This document shows positions 1 to 10,264 of a stretch of 64,000 nt of DNA, piece by piece; positions within the stretch are counted from its first letter, which is position 1; each line of letters opens with the position of its first letter. The position numbers and the translations under genes were made by a program. Origin of the DNA: Pseudoxanthomonas kaohsiungensis (lineage in GTDB: Bacteria; Pseudomonadota; Gammaproteobacteria; Xanthomonadales; Xanthomonadaceae); assembly GCF_010211765.1 (NCBI RefSeq), contig NZ_PDWO01000004.1, positions 62,001 to 126,000 on the forward strand, given 5' to 3'. The notes under the pieces were generated by a model. The model was given only the letters and a program-made list of their open reading frames with translations. It ran no database searches and had not been told where the DNA came from.

Positions 1-260
<260 letters not shown>

Positions 261-291
261 GCGGCGGCACGCCGCGGCGTAAGTTGCACCG

Positions 292-317
292 GAAAGGGCG
301 CCGCAGGGCGCCCTTTC
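292..317 (+). terminator. terminator-like hairpin after gap
   Basis: Perfect 11-bp inverted repeat (GAAAGGGCGCC at 292-302, its complement at 307-317) with a 4-base loop, starting 31 bases after the gap stop codon and followed by GCGTTTA. The stem is strong but the T run is short, so termination is likely but not certain. Confidence 0.75.
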
Positions 318-453
318 GCGTTTAACGCGGCGCTTACGGACGGCGTCGCGGCCTTGCATTCCCGCCGCGCATCGCCGACGCTGCCGGCGCCATGGCCGGC
401 AGGGATCCGCCGGCCACCGCTGCGCGACGCGTACCGATACGGACGGGGGAGGA

Positions 454-3291
454 ATGGACGACGTGGCAGGGATACTCGTGATCGTGGGCCTGGCCTTGCT
501 GGCCATGCCGGTGTTGCTGGTCGTCGCGCTGGTATCGCTCTCCTCGCTGAAGGGGCGCGTGGCCGAACTCGAAAGGAACCTGGCGGAGCTGCGGTTCGCG
601 GCCGAGCGTCCGTCCGTGCGCGAAAGTGGCGCGGCGGCGGCTCCGCGCGATCCGGCGGTGCCGCCGGGTCCACAGCCCGCATCGGCGGCCGGCGATGCCC
701 CGACCCTGTCCGAACTGATGCGGCGGCAGGCCGGCGACGCCACCGCGCCGGCCGCGCCGGCGGTACCCGCACCGCCGCAGGCGCCCGTCGGACCGCCCGC
801 CACGCCCCCGACGGCGTCCGCGACCGGTGCCGCCGCCTCCGCGCCCCCGCCGTTGCCGCCGCCGGGCCCGCGGCAGGAGGCCGCCCGGGAGACGGTCGAC
901 GATACCGCGCGCGCGCGCGCGGCCACGGCCTCGGCGCGCATCGCCCATGGACGCGCCGCGCCGGCGGAGAACGCGCTGCTGCGCATGGTCAAGCGCTGGT
1001 TCACGGTCGGCAACGTGCCAGTCAAGATCGGCATGCTGGTGCTGCTGGCGGGCGTGGCCGCGCTGCTGAAGTACGCCAGCGACCAGGGCCTGTTCGTGCT
1101 GCCGCTGGAACTGCGCCTGGCGGCCGTGGCGGCCGCGGCGCTGGGCGCGCTGGTCTTCGCCTGGCGACGCCGCGACAGCAACCGCATCTTCGCGCTGAGC
1201 CTGCAGGGCGGGGCGATCGGCGTGCTGCTGCTGACCGTGTTCGCCGCCTTCAAGCTCTATGGCGTGATCGACCCGGGGCCGGCGTTCGCGCTGAGCGTGC
1301 TGCTGGTGGCCGGCATGGGACTGCTGGCGGTGCTGCAGGACGCCAAGGCGCTGGCGGTTTTCGCGCTGCTCGCCGGCTTCCTCGCGCCGCTGTGGCTGTC
1401 GACCGGCAGCGGCAACCATGTCGCGCTGTTCTCGTACTACGCGCTGCTCAACGCGGCGATCGTGGCCATCGCCTGGTTCCGTGCCTGGCGCATCCTCAAC
1501 CTGCTCGGCTTCCTCTTCACCTTCGGCATCGGCAGCCTGTGGGGTGCCAGCGCCTACACGCCGGAGAAGTTCGCCAGCACGCAGCCGTTCCTGCTGCTGT
1601 TCTTCGCGTTCTACCTGGTCGTGCCGATCCTGTTCGCGCGGCGGCAGCCGGCGGGGCGGCGCGACCTGGTCGACGGTTGCCTGGTGTTCGGCACGCCGCT
1701 GGTGGCATTCACGCTGCAGGCCGGCCTGATGGACGGCCTGTTCGCCGATGGCAGCCGCATGCCATTGGCGCTGTGCGCGCTGGGACTGGCCCTGCTGTAC
1801 GCGGCATTGGCATGGGTACTGCTGCGCCGCGCCGGCTACCGGGTGCTCGGCCAGTCGCATGCGATCCTGGCGGTCGGCTTCGCCACCCTGGCCGTGCCGC
1901 TGGCGCTGTCGGCACGCGCCACCGCGAGCGTGTTCGCGCTGGAAGGCGCCGGCCTGGTCTGGCTCGGCCTGCGCCAGGGGCGTGGCCTGCCGGTGTTCAA
2001 CGGCAGCGCGCTGCAGCTGGTGGCCGCGTGCGCGTTGCTGCTGGGTGCGGTCGACGATGCCGCGGGCGACGCCCACCTGCTGCTCAATCCCACCGCCATG
2101 GCCGCGCTGCTGGTCGCGCTGGCGGGGCTGGCCAGTGCGTGGGCGGCGCGCCTGCACGGTGCGACGGTGCGGGCGGTGGCGTTCTACCTGTGGGGCCTGC
2201 TCTGGTGGTGCGGAAACGGCGTCCACGAGATCGACCGGTTCGTCGAGCCCGTCGCACGGGCGGACTGGTTGCTGGTGTTCGCCATCGCCACGGCCTGGCT
2301 GGCGGCGGAAGTCCACCGCCTGAGCCCGGCGCGTGCGCTGGCGTGGACCGTGGCGGGCGGTTTCGCGGCGGCCCTGCCGCTGACATTGGCACAGCACGCC
2401 GCGCATTCGCATGCGTTCGGCGGCGACTACGGGCTGGTGGCCTGGGTGGCGTTCGCGCTGCTGGGCCTGCGCAGCCTGGCCTGCCTGCGCGGGGACGCGA
2501 GCCGCCTCGCCAGCCTGGCGCAGTTCGCCTGGTGGCTGGCCTGGGCGATGGTGCTGTCGCTATGGGCCGGCTGGTGGTCGTCGCACGCCGGCCTTGCGCA
2601 GGGCTGGCATCTAACCCTGGGCCTCGCCCCGTGGCTGGTGCTGGTCGCGCTGGCGCTGTGGCGCTGGCAATGGCTGGCGATCCCGCGCGGTGCACTGGCC
2701 GATGGCGCGCGCACGCCGCTGCTGTGCGTGGCGTTTGCGGTGGTCGCGCTGGACTGGCTGCTGGCCTTGCGCCAGGCCGCGCCGTCCGCGCCACTGCCGT
2801 GGCTGCCGCTGCTCAATCCGGCCGAGCTCGTCCATTCGCTGGCCCTGCTGCTCGCCGCGGCATGGCTGTGGTCGCCTTGGGCGCCGCAGGCGCTGCGGCC
2901 TCTGCGCATGGCAGTGGTCGCCGCCGTCGGGTTCGTGCTGCTGAGCGTGAGCACGCTGCGTGGCGTGCACCACTGGGGCGGCGTCGCCTGGGAGCCGGGC
3001 CTACTGTCCAGCAGCCTGGCCCAGACCAGCCTGACCGTAACCTGGAGCGTGCTCGGCGTGATCGGCTGGATCACCGGTTCGCGCCGCGGCCGCCGCGGCC
3101 TGTGGCTGGCCGGCGCGCTGCTGATGGGCGTGGTCCTGGCCAAGCTGCTGCTGGTCGACCGGCAGCACCTGGGCGGCATGCTCGGTATCGTCTCGTTCAT
3201 TGCCTATGGGGTCCTGTGCACCATCGTCGGCTACCTGGCGCCGGCGCCCCCGCGCATGCCGGGCGCATCGGCTGGGGAGTCGCACGCATGA
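454..3291 (+). CDS. DUF2339 family large polytopic membrane protein
   Basis: 945 aa. Residues 6-30 form one hydrophobic segment, followed by a short charged helix (GRVAELERNLAELRF) and an Ala/Pro-rich low-complexity linker to about residue 150. From about residue 190 to the C-terminus it is an almost unbroken series of transmembrane helices, far more than a typical transporter. This layout matches the DUF2339 predicted membrane protein family, whose biochemical role is not established. The ATG at 454 follows GGGGGAGGA, a good ribosome site. The stop overlaps the start of the DUF3999 gene (ATGA), so the two are probably translated together and may act together in the envelope. Confidence 0.85.
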   Translation: MDDVAGILVIVGLALLAMPVLLVVALVSLSSLKGRVAELERNLAELRFAAERPSVRESGAAAAPRDPAVPPGPQPASAAGDAPTLSELMRRQAGDATAPAAPAVPAPPQAPVGPPATPPTASATGAAASAPPPLPPPGPRQEAARETVDDTARARAATASARIAHGRAAPAENALLRMVKRWFTVGNVPVKIGMLVLLAGVAALLKYASDQGLFVLPLELRLAAVAAAALGALVFAWRRRDSNRIFALSLQGGAIGVLLLTVFAAFKLYGVIDPGPAFALSVLLVAGMGLLAVLQDAKALAVFALLAGFLAPLWLSTGSGNHVALFSYYALLNAAIVAIAWFRAWRILNLLGFLFTFGIGSLWGASAYTPEKFASTQPFLLLFFAFYLVVPILFARRQPAGRRDLVDGCLVFGTPLVAFTLQAGLMDGLFADGSRMPLALCALGLALLYAALAWVLLRRAGYRVLGQSHAILAVGFATLAVPLALSARATASVFALEGAGLVWLGLRQGRGLPVFNGSALQLVAACALLLGAVDDAAGDAHLLLNPTAMAALLVALAGLASAWAARLHGATVRAVAFYLWGLLWWCGNGVHEIDRFVEPVARADWLLVFAIATAWLAAEVHRLSPARALAWTVAGGFAAALPLTLAQHAAHSHAFGGDYGLVAWVAFALLGLRSLACLRGDASRLASLAQFAWWLAWAMVLSLWAGWWSSHAGLAQGWHLTLGLAPWLVLVALALWRWQWLAIPRGALADGARTPLLCVAFAVVALDWLLALRQAAPSAPLPWLPLLNPAELVHSLALLLAAAWLWSPWAPQALRPLRMAVVAAVGFVLLSVSTLRGVHHWGGVAWEPGLLSSSLAQTSLTVTWSVLGVIGWITGSRRGRRGLWLAGALLMGVVLAKLLLVDRQHLGGMLGIVSFIAYGVLCTIVGYLAPAPPRMPGASAGESHA

Positions 3292-4697
3292 CGCTTCGCA
3301 CGGGAGCCGCCGGAACGAGGATCGCCGCCTGGCTGGCGGTCGTGGTTTCGCTGGTGATGTCCGTGGTGGCCAACGCCGCATCGCGCGACGATTACGCGCG
3401 GCAGTGGCCGCTGACCCTGGGCCAGGAGGAAAGCGGCGCCTACCGCGTGCTGCTGGACGAGGCGGTGTACCGCAGCGCCAGCCAGGCCGCCCTGGTCGAC
3501 GTGGAGGTGTTCAACGCGCAAGGGCAGCCGCTGCCGGCCGCGCTGCTGTCGCCGGCGCAACCGCTGGCGCAGGCGCCGCGCACGCTGGCGCTGCCGTGGT
3601 TCCCGTTGCCGGCGCTGGATCCGGCCGCCGGTGGCGGCGACCTTCGCCTGGTGGCCGAGCGTGACGAGGCCGGCGGCATCGTCCGCATCGAGGCCGGCGT
3701 GCCGCCGCGCGACGCCGCGGTCGCGGTGCCGGGGCAGTGGCTGGTCGACGCCAGCCCCCTGCGGGAACCGGTGCGCGCGCTGCGGCTGGAGTGGGAGCGG
3801 CCACGCGAGTCGCTGCAGGCCCGCTACCGGGTCGAGGGCAGCAACGACCTGCGCCAGTGGCGCACGCTCAACGAAGGCACCACCCTGCTGGACCTGGAGC
3901 GCGGCGGCGAGCGCCTGCGCCAGGGCCGGATCGAACTGGACGGGCAGGCGCGCTACCTGCGCCTGCTGCCGGTGCGGCCCGGTCCCGGGCTCTTGCCGGT
4001 GCTCAGCGGCGTGGCCGGCGAGCTGGAGCCGCCGCCGCCGCAGGCGCGCTGGGAGTGGGTGGAACTCGAAGGCCAACGCCGCAGCGAAGGCGGCCGCGAG
4101 TACTTCGAGTTCAAGCTGCCCGGACGCATTCCGGTCGAGCGCGCCGACGTGCGCCTGCCGGGCAACAACGCGGTGGAATGGACCCTGCACAGCCGCGAAC
4201 GCGGGGACGCCTCGTGGATCTGGCGGGCCGGTCCGTGGATGGCGTTCCAGGTGGGCGCTGGCGCGGGGCAGGCCAGCCAGTCCGATCCCCGGCCGCTGGC
4301 GATGGTCGTGCGCGACCGCCAGTGGCGGCTGGGCGCAGGCAGCGCGGTCGGCGCGCAGGCGCCGGTGCTGCGGCTGGGATATCGCCCCGAAGTGATGGTG
4401 TTCCTGGCCCAGGGCGAACCGCCTTATGCGCTGGCCGCCGGCAGCGCCAATGCCCGGCGTGCCGATGCGCCGATCCCGGCACTGCTGGAGGCTTTGCGCC
4501 GCCAGCGCGGTGCGGGATGGCAACCCGCACCGGCCTACCTGGCTCCGGAGCCGGAGGAGCTGGCCGGCGAACGCGCCTTGGCGCCGCAGCGGCAGATCGA
4601 CTGGAAGAGCCTGCTGTTGTGGGCGCTGCTGGTCGGCGGCGCGGTGCTGGTCGCCGCGCTGGGCCTGAGCCTGTTGCGGCAGCCGCCGCGCGATTGA
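3288..4697 (+). CDS. DUF3999 family exported/membrane-anchored protein
   Basis: 469 aa. An N-terminal signal peptide (hydrophobic [17 protein letters not shown], likely cut near residue 31) is followed by a long beta-rich extracytoplasmic region and one C-terminal transmembrane helix ([20 protein letters not shown]) with a short cytoplasmic tail. DUF3999 proteins are commonly encoded next to DUF2339 genes, as here, but have no assigned activity. The start is fixed by the ATGA overlap with the upstream gene. The same frame stays open far upstream of this ATG; that part is a shadow of the DUF2339 gene. Confidence 0.82.
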   Translation: MTLRTGAAGTRIAAWLAVVVSLVMSVVANAASRDDYARQWPLTLGQEESGAYRVLLDEAVYRSASQAALVDVEVFNAQGQPLPAALLSPAQPLAQAPRTLALPWFPLPALDPAAGGGDLRLVAERDEAGGIVRIEAGVPPRDAAVAVPGQWLVDASPLREPVRALRLEWERPRESLQARYRVEGSNDLRQWRTLNEGTTLLDLERGGERLRQGRIELDGQARYLRLLPVRPGPGLLPVLSGVAGELEPPPPQARWEWVELEGQRRSEGGREYFEFKLPGRIPVERADVRLPGNNAVEWTLHSRERGDASWIWRAGPWMAFQVGAGAGQASQSDPRPLAMVVRDRQWRLGAGSAVGAQAPVLRLGYRPEVMVFLAQGEPPYALAAGSANARRADAPIPALLEALRRQRGAGWQPAPAYLAPEPEELAGERALAPQRQIDWKSLLLWALLVGGAVLVAALGLSLLRQPPRD

Positions 4698-4703
4698 GCC
4701 TGG

Positions 4704-4733
4704 TTTGCCGTGGCGGCGCGCGGGCGGGACAAT
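4704..4733 (+). promoter_or_regulatory. candidate pgk promoter
   Basis: TTTGCC at 4704-4709 and GACAAT at 4728-4733, separated by 18 bases, in the 145-base gap before pgk. The match to the sigma-70 consensus is partial (3/6 and 4/6), so this is tentative. Confidence 0.35.
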
Positions 4734-4842
4734 GCCGCTCCCGCGCCGGCGGCGACGCGTTTCGTTTCCGGCGCAACGGCGCCCGTGCCACGCGTGCCCG
4801 CGGCGAACCGCCGCTTCCCAACTGAATGATGAGAGCCCAACG

Positions 4843-6018
4843 ATGACGATCCTGCGGATGACCGACCTCGACCTCGCCGGCAAGCGCGTGCTGATCCGCC
4901 AGGACCTCAACGTGCCGATCGAGCAGGGCAGGATCACCTCCGAACAGCGCATCACCGCCTCGGTGCCCACGCTCAGGCTCGCGCTGGAGAAGGGCGCGGC
5001 GGTGATGGTGACCTCGCACCTGGGCCGGCCGAAGGAAGGCGTGTGGAGCGAGGCCGATTCGCTGGCCCCGGTCGCTGCGCGGCTGTCGCAGCTGCTGGGC
5101 GTGGACGTGCCGCTGGTGCGCGACTGGGTCGACGGCGTCGAGGTGCGGCCGGGCCAGGTCGTGCTGCTGGAGAACTGCCGCATGAACGTCGGCGAGGGCA
5201 AGGACGACGAGGCGCTGTCGAAGAAGTACGCCGCGCTGTGCGATGTGTTCGTGATGGATGCGTTCGGCACCGCGCACCGCGCCCAGGCCTCGACCCATGG
5301 CGTGATCCGCTTCGCCCCGGTCGCCGCCGGCGGCCCGCTGCTGATGGCCGAACTCGACGCGCTGGACAAGGCGCTGGCCAGCCCGGCGCGGCCCTTGCTG
5401 GCGATCGTGGCCGGCAGCAAGGTCTCGACCAAGCTCGAGCTGCTCACCAGCCTGGTCGGCAAGGTCGACCAGTTGATCGTCGGCGGCGGCATCGCCAACA
5501 CCTTCCTCGCCGCCACCGGGCATCCGGTCGGCAAGTCGCTGTACGAGGCGGACCTGCTGGACACGGCGAAGAAGATCCTCGCCGACGCGAAGGCGCGCGG
5601 CGCCGACATCCCGCTGCCCAGCGACGTGGTCGTGGCCAAGGCTTTCGCCGCCGATGCCCCGGCCACGGTCAAGCCGGTGGGCGAGGTCGCCGACGACGAC
5701 CTGATCCTGGACATCGGCCCGCAGACCGGTGCGCGCTACGCCGCGCTGATCGCCGCCGCGGGCACGGTGGTGTGGAACGGGCCGGTCGGCGTGTTCGAGT
5801 TCGATGCGTTCGCCGGCGGCACCGAGGCGGTGGCGCGGGCGATCGCCGCATCCAAGGCGTTCTCCATCGCCGGCGGCGGCGACACCCTGGCGGCGGTGGA
5901 CAAGTTCGGCATCGAGCAGCAGGTCAGCTACATCTCCACCGGCGGCGGCGCCTTCCTGGAGTTCCTCGAAGGCAAGACCCTGCCGGCGGTGGCGGCGCTG
6001 GACGCCCGCGGCGGCTGA
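4843..6018 (+). CDS. pgk: phosphoglycerate kinase
   Basis: 391 aa, the usual bacterial length. It transfers phosphate from 1,3-bisphosphoglycerate to ADP in glycolysis, in the cytoplasm. Visible motifs are the N-terminal substrate-binding region ([21 protein letters not shown]), the hinge and nucleotide region ([22 protein letters not shown]) and the C-terminal Gly-rich loop [12 protein letters not shown]. The ATG at 4843 gives the standard N-terminus; in-frame sequence further upstream is not PGK-like. Having gap nearby fits a glycolytic locus, though the DUF2339/DUF3999 pair lies between them. Confidence 0.98.
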   Translation: MTILRMTDLDLAGKRVLIRQDLNVPIEQGRITSEQRITASVPTLRLALEKGAAVMVTSHLGRPKEGVWSEADSLAPVAARLSQLLGVDVPLVRDWVDGVEVRPGQVVLLENCRMNVGEGKDDEALSKKYAALCDVFVMDAFGTAHRAQASTHGVIRFAPVAAGGPLLMAELDALDKALASPARPLLAIVAGSKVSTKLELLTSLVGKVDQLIVGGGIANTFLAATGHPVGKSLYEADLLDTAKKILADAKARGADIPLPSDVVVAKAFAADAPATVKPVGEVADDDLILDIGPQTGARYAALIAAAGTVVWNGPVGVFEFDAFAGGTEAVARAIAASKAFSIAGGGDTLAAVDKFGIEQQVSYISTGGGAFLEFLEGKTLPAVAALDARGG

Positions 6019-6079
6019 CGCGCGGGCACGCGCCGGCACGGCGGCCGATCGCCTGACCGGTCGCCGTGTCTTCGACTAG

Positions 6080-6108
6080 AAAAACCGGTCCGGCGCAGCG
6101 CGCCGGAC
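6080..6108 (-). terminator. intrinsic terminator of rnk
   Basis: Nine-bp perfect stem (GTCCGGCGC at 6088-6096, complement at 6100-6108) with a 3-base loop. Read on the minus strand it is followed within a few bases by a run of five T (plus-strand A at 6080-6084), the layout of a Rho-independent terminator for rnk. It may also slow transcription arriving from pgk. Confidence 0.75.
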
Positions 6109-6118
6109 GGCAGGTGAA

Positions 6119-6550
6119 TCAGCGGTGGAAATCGCCGGCCGCTTCGGGCTGGTAACGCACCGAGCGCACGCGCAGCTTCAGGGTGCGCCCACCGGGCGCT
6201 TCCCACTCGATCGACTGGCCCACCGACAGGCCCAGCAGGGCGCTGCCCACCGGCGCCAGCACCGAGACGCGGCCCTTCTCGACGTCGGCTTCGTTCGGGT
6301 AGACCAGGGTGAGGACGTGGTCCTCGCCGGTGGCGATGTCTTCGCACTCCACCCGCGAGTGCATGGTCACCACGTCGGCAGGCACGCGCTCGGGCGGCAG
6401 CACTTCGGCGCGGTTGAGCTCGTCCATCAGCGCGATCGCGGCAGGATGGCGGCTGAGCACGGGCGAATCGAGCAGGGCTTCCAGGCGCGCGAGGTCGCGG
6501 CTGGAGATGATCAGGGAGGGCGGCAGGCCGCTGGTGGGCTGGTTGGACAT
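6119..6550 (-). CDS. rnk: Rnk/GreA-type nucleoside diphosphate kinase regulator
   Basis: 143 aa. The C-terminal half (VSVLAPVGSALLGLSVGQSIEWEAPGG) is the GreA/GreB C-terminal fold, and the N-terminal part (LIISSRDLARLEALLDS) is a short helical domain like that of Rnk. Rnk family proteins bind RNA polymerase near the secondary channel and were first described as regulators of nucleoside diphosphate kinase in E. coli. The start at 6550 is preceded by AGAGGAACACC, a good ribosome site; the open frame continues upstream only as a shadow. A full coiled-coil Gre N-terminus is absent, so this is not a canonical GreA. Confidence 0.85.
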   Translation of the reverse strand: MSNQPTSGLPPSLIISSRDLARLEALLDSPVLSRHPAAIALMDELNRAEVLPPERVPADVVTMHSRVECEDIATGEDHVLTLVYPNEADVEKGRVSVLAPVGSALLGLSVGQSIEWEAPGGRTLKLRVRSVRYQPEAAGDFHR

Positions 6551-6696
6551 GGTGTTCCTCTGGGGTGGGCGCGCCGGGCGCGCATGAAGAAAAGGCGGCG
6601 CGTTTCCGCCCCGCCCCGGGTATCTGGGTTGTGCGCAAACCGTAGCCCGTAACCGGCGCGGTTTCAACCGCGTCCGGGGTGGCCGATCGCCTGCGT

Positions 6697-7668
6697 TCAG
6701 CCCCAGTCGCTGCGGGGCGCCGGGGCGGTCGTGGCGGCCTGCTGCAGCGGCGCCGGATCGCCGGCGTCGGGGGCGAGCAGGCCGGGGGGCAGGTCGGCGA
6801 ACACCCGCGCCAGGCGGGCCAGGAAGCCGGCCATGGCCGAGCTGCGCCGCCAGACCATGGCGATGCTGCGGCTGGGATGGGAGTCGGCGAATCGCAGCAG
6901 GTGGATGTTGTCCGAGCGCGCCACCGGGGGCTTGATCGCCAGGGTCGGCAGCAGGGTCACCCCGACGTTGGCCGCCACCATCTGCCGCAGCGTTTCCAGG
7001 CTGGTGGCGCGGAACTCGGTCCGCTCGTGCGCGCCGGAGAGGCGGCACACGTCCAGCGCCTGTTCGCGCAGGCAGTGGCCGTCCTCGAGCAGCAGCAGGC
7101 GTTGTTCGGCCAGTTCGTCCAGGGTGAGCGCATCGCGGCGCGAGAGCGGGTGGTTCTCCGGCACGGCCAGCACGAACGGTTCCTCGAACAGGAACTCGGC
7201 ATGCAGCTGCTCGTCGTGCACGGGCAGGGCCAGCACGGCCGCGTCGAGCTTGCCGTCGCGCAGGCGCGCGAGCAGTTCGTCGCTCTTCTCCTCGACCAGC
7301 AGCAGCTCCAGCTGCGGGAAGCGCGCACGCACCCGCGGCACCACGTGCGGCAGCAGGTAGGGGGCGAGGGTGGGGAAGATGCCCAGGCGCACGGTGCCCG
7401 CTTCCGGATCCTTGCTGCGGCGCGCGGCCTCCTTCATCTGCTCGACCTCGGCCACGATCCGGCGCGCGCGCTCGGCGGCCTCGCGGCCGGCCGGCGTGAG
7501 CATCACCTTGCGCGGCGCGCGCTCGACCAGCGGCACGCCCAGCTCGTCCTCGAGCTTGCGGATCTGGGTGGAGAGGGTGGGCTGGCTGACGTGGCAGGCC
7601 GCGGCGGCGCGGCCGAAATGCTTCTGGTCGGCCAGTGCCACCAGGTATTTCAGGTCACGCAGGTTCAT
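6697..7668 (-). CDS. oxyR: peroxide-sensing LysR-type regulator OxyR
   Basis: 323 aa with an N-terminal winged helix-turn-helix (KHFGRAAAACHVSQPTLSTQ) and a LysR substrate domain. Both redox cysteines sit at residues 199 and 208 in EDGHCLREQALDVC, the same positions and spacing as in E. coli OxyR, so disulphide-based H2O2 sensing is expected. The start was placed at MNLRDLKYLV, the standard N-terminus, rather than 16 codons upstream. It lies downstream of ahpF on the same strand. The ahpC-ahpF-oxyR order is the arrangement known from Xanthomonas. Residues after about 300 form an Ala/Pro-rich tail. Confidence 0.95.
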   Translation of the reverse strand: MNLRDLKYLVALADQKHFGRAAAACHVSQPTLSTQIRKLEDELGVPLVERAPRKVMLTPAGREAAERARRIVAEVEQMKEAARRSKDPEAGTVRLGIFPTLAPYLLPHVVPRVRARFPQLELLLVEEKSDELLARLRDGKLDAAVLALPVHDEQLHAEFLFEEPFVLAVPENHPLSRRDALTLDELAEQRLLLLEDGHCLREQALDVCRLSGAHERTEFRATSLETLRQMVAANVGVTLLPTLAIKPPVARSDNIHLLRFADSHPSRSIAMVWRRSSAMAGFLARLARVFADLPPGLLAPDAGDPAPLQQAATTAPAPRSDWG

Positions 7669-7789
7669 TGCCGGTCGCCCTCCCGGAATGCGCGTCGGTG
7701 GTGGTCCGCCCCGCACGCGGGGCCGACCACGGAAGCCACTCTACCCTGTGCGCCGGCGTACCGTGGACCGGCGGCCCACGGCGACGCGC

Positions 7790-9379
7790 TCACGCCGCCT
7801 CGGCGACCGCCTCGGCCTTCGGGGCCGAGGTGCGGATCAGGTGGTCGAAGGCGGCCAGCGCGGCCTTGGAACCTTCGCCCATCGCGATCACGATCTGCTT
7901 GTACGGCACGGTGGTGCAGTCGCCCGCGGCGAACACGCCCGCCACGCTGGTCTGGCCGCGCTCGTCGACGATGATCTCCCCGCGCGGGCTCAACGCGACG
8001 GTGCCCTTGAGCCATTCGGTGTTGGGCAGCAGCCCGATCTGGACGAACACGCCCTCCAGTTCGATCCGGTGCGAGTCGTGGCCGACGCGGTCGGTATAGA
8101 CCAGCCCGGTGACCTTCTGCCCGTCGCCGAGCACCTCGGTGGTCTGGGCGCTGGTGACCACCCGCACGTTGGCCAGGCTGCGCAGCTTGCGCTGCAGGAC
8201 CTCGTCGGCGCGCAGCGCACCGTCGAACTCGACCAGGGTGACATGGCTGACGATGCCGGCGAGGTCGATCGCCGCTTCCACGCCGGAGTTGCCGCCGCCG
8301 ATCACCGCCACGCGCTTGCCCTTGAACAGCGGGCCGTCGCAGTGCGGGCAGTAGGCCACGCCCTTGTTGCGGTATTCGTCCTCGCCGGGCACGTTCATCT
8401 GCCGCCAGCGCGCGCCGGTGGACAGGACCACGGCCTTGGACTTCAGCGAGGCGCCGTTTTCCAGCCTGATCTCGACCAGGCCGTCGTCGCCGGCCGGCAG
8501 CAGCGCGGTGGCGCGCTGCAGGTTCATCACGTCGACGTCGTACTCGCGCACGTGCTGCTCGAGCTGCGCGGCCAGCTTCGGGCCTTCGGTGTGCGGCACC
8601 GAGATGAAGTTCTCGATAGCCATGGTGTCCAGCACCTGGCCGCCGAAGCGCTCGGCCGCCACGCCGGTGCGGATGCCCTTGCGCGCGGCGTAGATCGCCG
8701 CGGCCGCGCCGGCCGGGCCGCCGCCGACGACGAGCACGTCGAACGCGGGCTTCTTCGCGATCTTCTCCGCTTCGCGCTTCGCGGCGCCGGTATCGAGCCT
8801 GGCGACGATCTCCTCCAGGCCCATGCGGCCATAGGCGAACAGCTCGCCGTTGAGGAACACCGCCGGCACCGACATCACCTGTCGCGACTCGACTTCCTGC
8901 TGGAACAGCGCGCCGTCGATGGCCACGTGCCTGATCTTCGGATTCAGCACCGCCATCAGGTTCAGCCCCTGGACCACGTCCGGGCAGTTCTGGCAGGACA
9001 GCGAGAAGTAGGTCTCGAACGCGAACTCGCCGTCGAGCGACTTCACCTGCTCGATCACCTCGGCCGCCGCCTTGGACGGATGGCCGCCGACCTGCAGCAG
9101 CGCCAGCACCAGCGAAGTGAACTCGTGGCCCATCGGCAGGCCGGCGAAGGCCAGCGAGATGTCCTGGCCGGGGCTGGTCACGGCGAAGGAGGGCTTGCGC
9201 TGGGCGTCGTCGCGGCGCACTTCCAGGCTGACCTTGGGCGAGAGCGCTTCGATGTCCTGTAGCAACTGCAGCATCTGTGCCGAGCTGTCGCCGTCGTCGA
9301 GCGAGGCGACCAGGTGCACCGGGCGGGTGAGGCGCTCCAGGTAGGCCTGGAGCTGGGTCTTGAGGCTGGCGTCCAACAT
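7790..9379 (-). CDS. ahpF: alkyl hydroperoxide reductase subunit F
   Basis: 529 aa. AhpF is a flavoprotein disulphide reductase that passes electrons from NADH to AhpC. Domains in order: a double thioredoxin-like N-terminal domain with CQNC at residues 129-132, an FAD-binding motif GGGPAG near 219, the active CPHC pair at residues 344-347, a pyridine-nucleotide loop GGGNSG at 361-366, and a closing FAD motif AAGDCT. Cysteine positions match E. coli AhpF closely. It follows ahpC after a 252-base gap that holds two large hairpins. Confidence 0.98.
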   Translation of the reverse strand: MLDASLKTQLQAYLERLTRPVHLVASLDDGDSSAQMLQLLQDIEALSPKVSLEVRRDDAQRKPSFAVTSPGQDISLAFAGLPMGHEFTSLVLALLQVGGHPSKAAAEVIEQVKSLDGEFAFETYFSLSCQNCPDVVQGLNLMAVLNPKIRHVAIDGALFQQEVESRQVMSVPAVFLNGELFAYGRMGLEEIVARLDTGAAKREAEKIAKKPAFDVLVVGGGPAGAAAAIYAARKGIRTGVAAERFGGQVLDTMAIENFISVPHTEGPKLAAQLEQHVREYDVDVMNLQRATALLPAGDDGLVEIRLENGASLKSKAVVLSTGARWRQMNVPGEDEYRNKGVAYCPHCDGPLFKGKRVAVIGGGNSGVEAAIDLAGIVSHVTLVEFDGALRADEVLQRKLRSLANVRVVTSAQTTEVLGDGQKVTGLVYTDRVGHDSHRIELEGVFVQIGLLPNTEWLKGTVALSPRGEIIVDERGQTSVAGVFAAGDCTTVPYKQIVIAMGEGSKAALAAFDHLIRTSAPKAEAVAEAA

Positions 9380-9467
9380 GGCGCGACTCCTTGGGGGAGG
9401 AATGGTCCGGCAGTGGCGGGCACGGTTGCCCGTTGCGTGTCCGGGGCGCCGGACACGGTGCGGCGTA

Positions 9468-9551
9468 GGAGTGGAAGGAAGCCGACGCGGCCTGCGTGGC
9501 GTGCCGGGAGAGACGGCGGCTGCGTGGGGCGCGATGGCTTCCTTCCACTCC
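9468..9551 (-). promoter_or_regulatory. long-range hairpin in the ahpC-ahpF gap
   Basis: A perfect 16-bp inverted repeat (GGAGTGGAAGGAAGCC at 9468-9483, complement at 9536-9551) encloses 52 bases between ahpC and ahpF. It lies just downstream of a second hairpin that borders the ahpC stop. Its position suggests mRNA stabilisation or partial termination that would favour ahpC over ahpF; this is inference. Confidence 0.6.
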
Positions 9552-9583
9552 CACCCCCGTCGGGCGACGGGGATGGGGTGGCG

Positions 9584-9623
9584 GTGCCTGTCCGTCCCGC
9601 CGGCGGGCGGAACGGACGGGCAC
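9584..9623 (-). terminator. terminator/attenuator-like hairpin after ahpC
   Basis: A 12-bp imperfect stem (9584-9595 with 9612-9623, one mismatched pair in the minus-strand RNA) closes over an internal GGCGGG/CCCGCC pairing. It begins 8 bases after the ahpC stop. There is no T run on the minus strand, so it more likely acts as a partial terminator or a 3' end barrier than as a full stop. Confidence 0.55.
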
Positions 9624-9631
9624 GGACGGCC

Positions 9632-10195
9632 TTAGATCTTGCCGACCAGGTCCAGCGACGGGGCGATGGTCTGGGCGCCTTCCTTCCACTTGGCCGGGCA
9701 GACCTGGCCGGGGTTGGCGGCGACGAACTGGGCGGCCTTCAGCTTGCGCAGGGTCTCGCTGACGTCGCGGGCGATCGCGTTGTCGTGGATCTCCAGCGTC
9801 TTGATCACGCCTTCCGGGTTGATGATGAAGGTGCCGCGCAGGGCCAGGCCTTCTTCCTCGATGTGCACGCCGAAGGCGCGGGTCAGCTGGTGGGTCGGGT
9901 CGCCGACCAGCGGGAACTGGGCCTTGCCCACCGCCGGGGAGGTCTCGTGCCACACCTTGTGCGAGAAGTGGGTGTCGGTGGTCACGATGTAGACCTCGGC
10001 ACCGGCCTTCTGGAACTCGGCGTAGTTGTTGGCGGCGTCCTCGACCTCGGTCGGGCAGTTGAAGGTGAAGGCGGCCGGCATGAAGATCAGGACCGACCAC
10101 TTGCCCTTGAGGCTGGCGTCGGTGACTTCGATGAACTCGCCGTTCTGGAACGCGGTGGCCTTGAACGGCTTGACCGTGGTGTTGATCAGGGACAT
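9632..10195 (-). CDS. ahpC: alkyl hydroperoxide reductase subunit C (peroxiredoxin)
   Basis: 187 aa, the same length as E. coli AhpC. This 2-Cys peroxiredoxin reduces organic hydroperoxides, H2O2 and peroxynitrite and is recycled by AhpF. The peroxidatic Cys47 is in FTFNCPTE and the resolving Cys166 in PGQVCPAKWKEG; the C-terminal SLDLVGKI is typical. A GAGAGGACCTCCC ribosome site precedes the ATG at 10195. An OxyR-type operator and a promoter lie just upstream. Confidence 0.98.
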   Translation of the reverse strand: MSLINTTVKPFKATAFQNGEFIEVTDASLKGKWSVLIFMPAAFTFNCPTEVEDAANNYAEFQKAGAEVYIVTTDTHFSHKVWHETSPAVGKAQFPLVGDPTHQLTRAFGVHIEEEGLALRGTFIINPEGVIKTLEIHDNAIARDVSETLRKLKAAQFVAANPGQVCPAKWKEGAQTIAPSLDLVGKI

Positions 10196-10235
10196 GGGGA
10201 GGTCCTCTCGGTTGGGGTGGAAGGGAACGGCGACC

Positions 10236-10264
10236 ATGCTAGGCCGCCTCGATAGACAGAGCAA
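10236..10264 (-). promoter_or_regulatory. ahpC promoter
   Basis: On the minus strand, TTGCTC (10264-10259) and TAGCAT (10241-10236) are separated by exactly 17 bases, about 40 bases before the ahpC start. The OxyR-like operator abuts the -35 element on its upstream side, the usual geometry for OxyR activation. Confidence 0.6.

Noticed and set aside
354-3287. Extension of the DUF3999 frame back to position 354
   Set aside because: It lies over the DUF2339 gene in another frame and reads as Arg/Ala/Gly-rich sequence; the signal peptide begins at 3288 with an ATGA overlap.
7669-7789. Small gene between oxyR and ahpF
   Set aside because: 121 bases with no frame having a ribosome site; it is taken as the oxyR leader.
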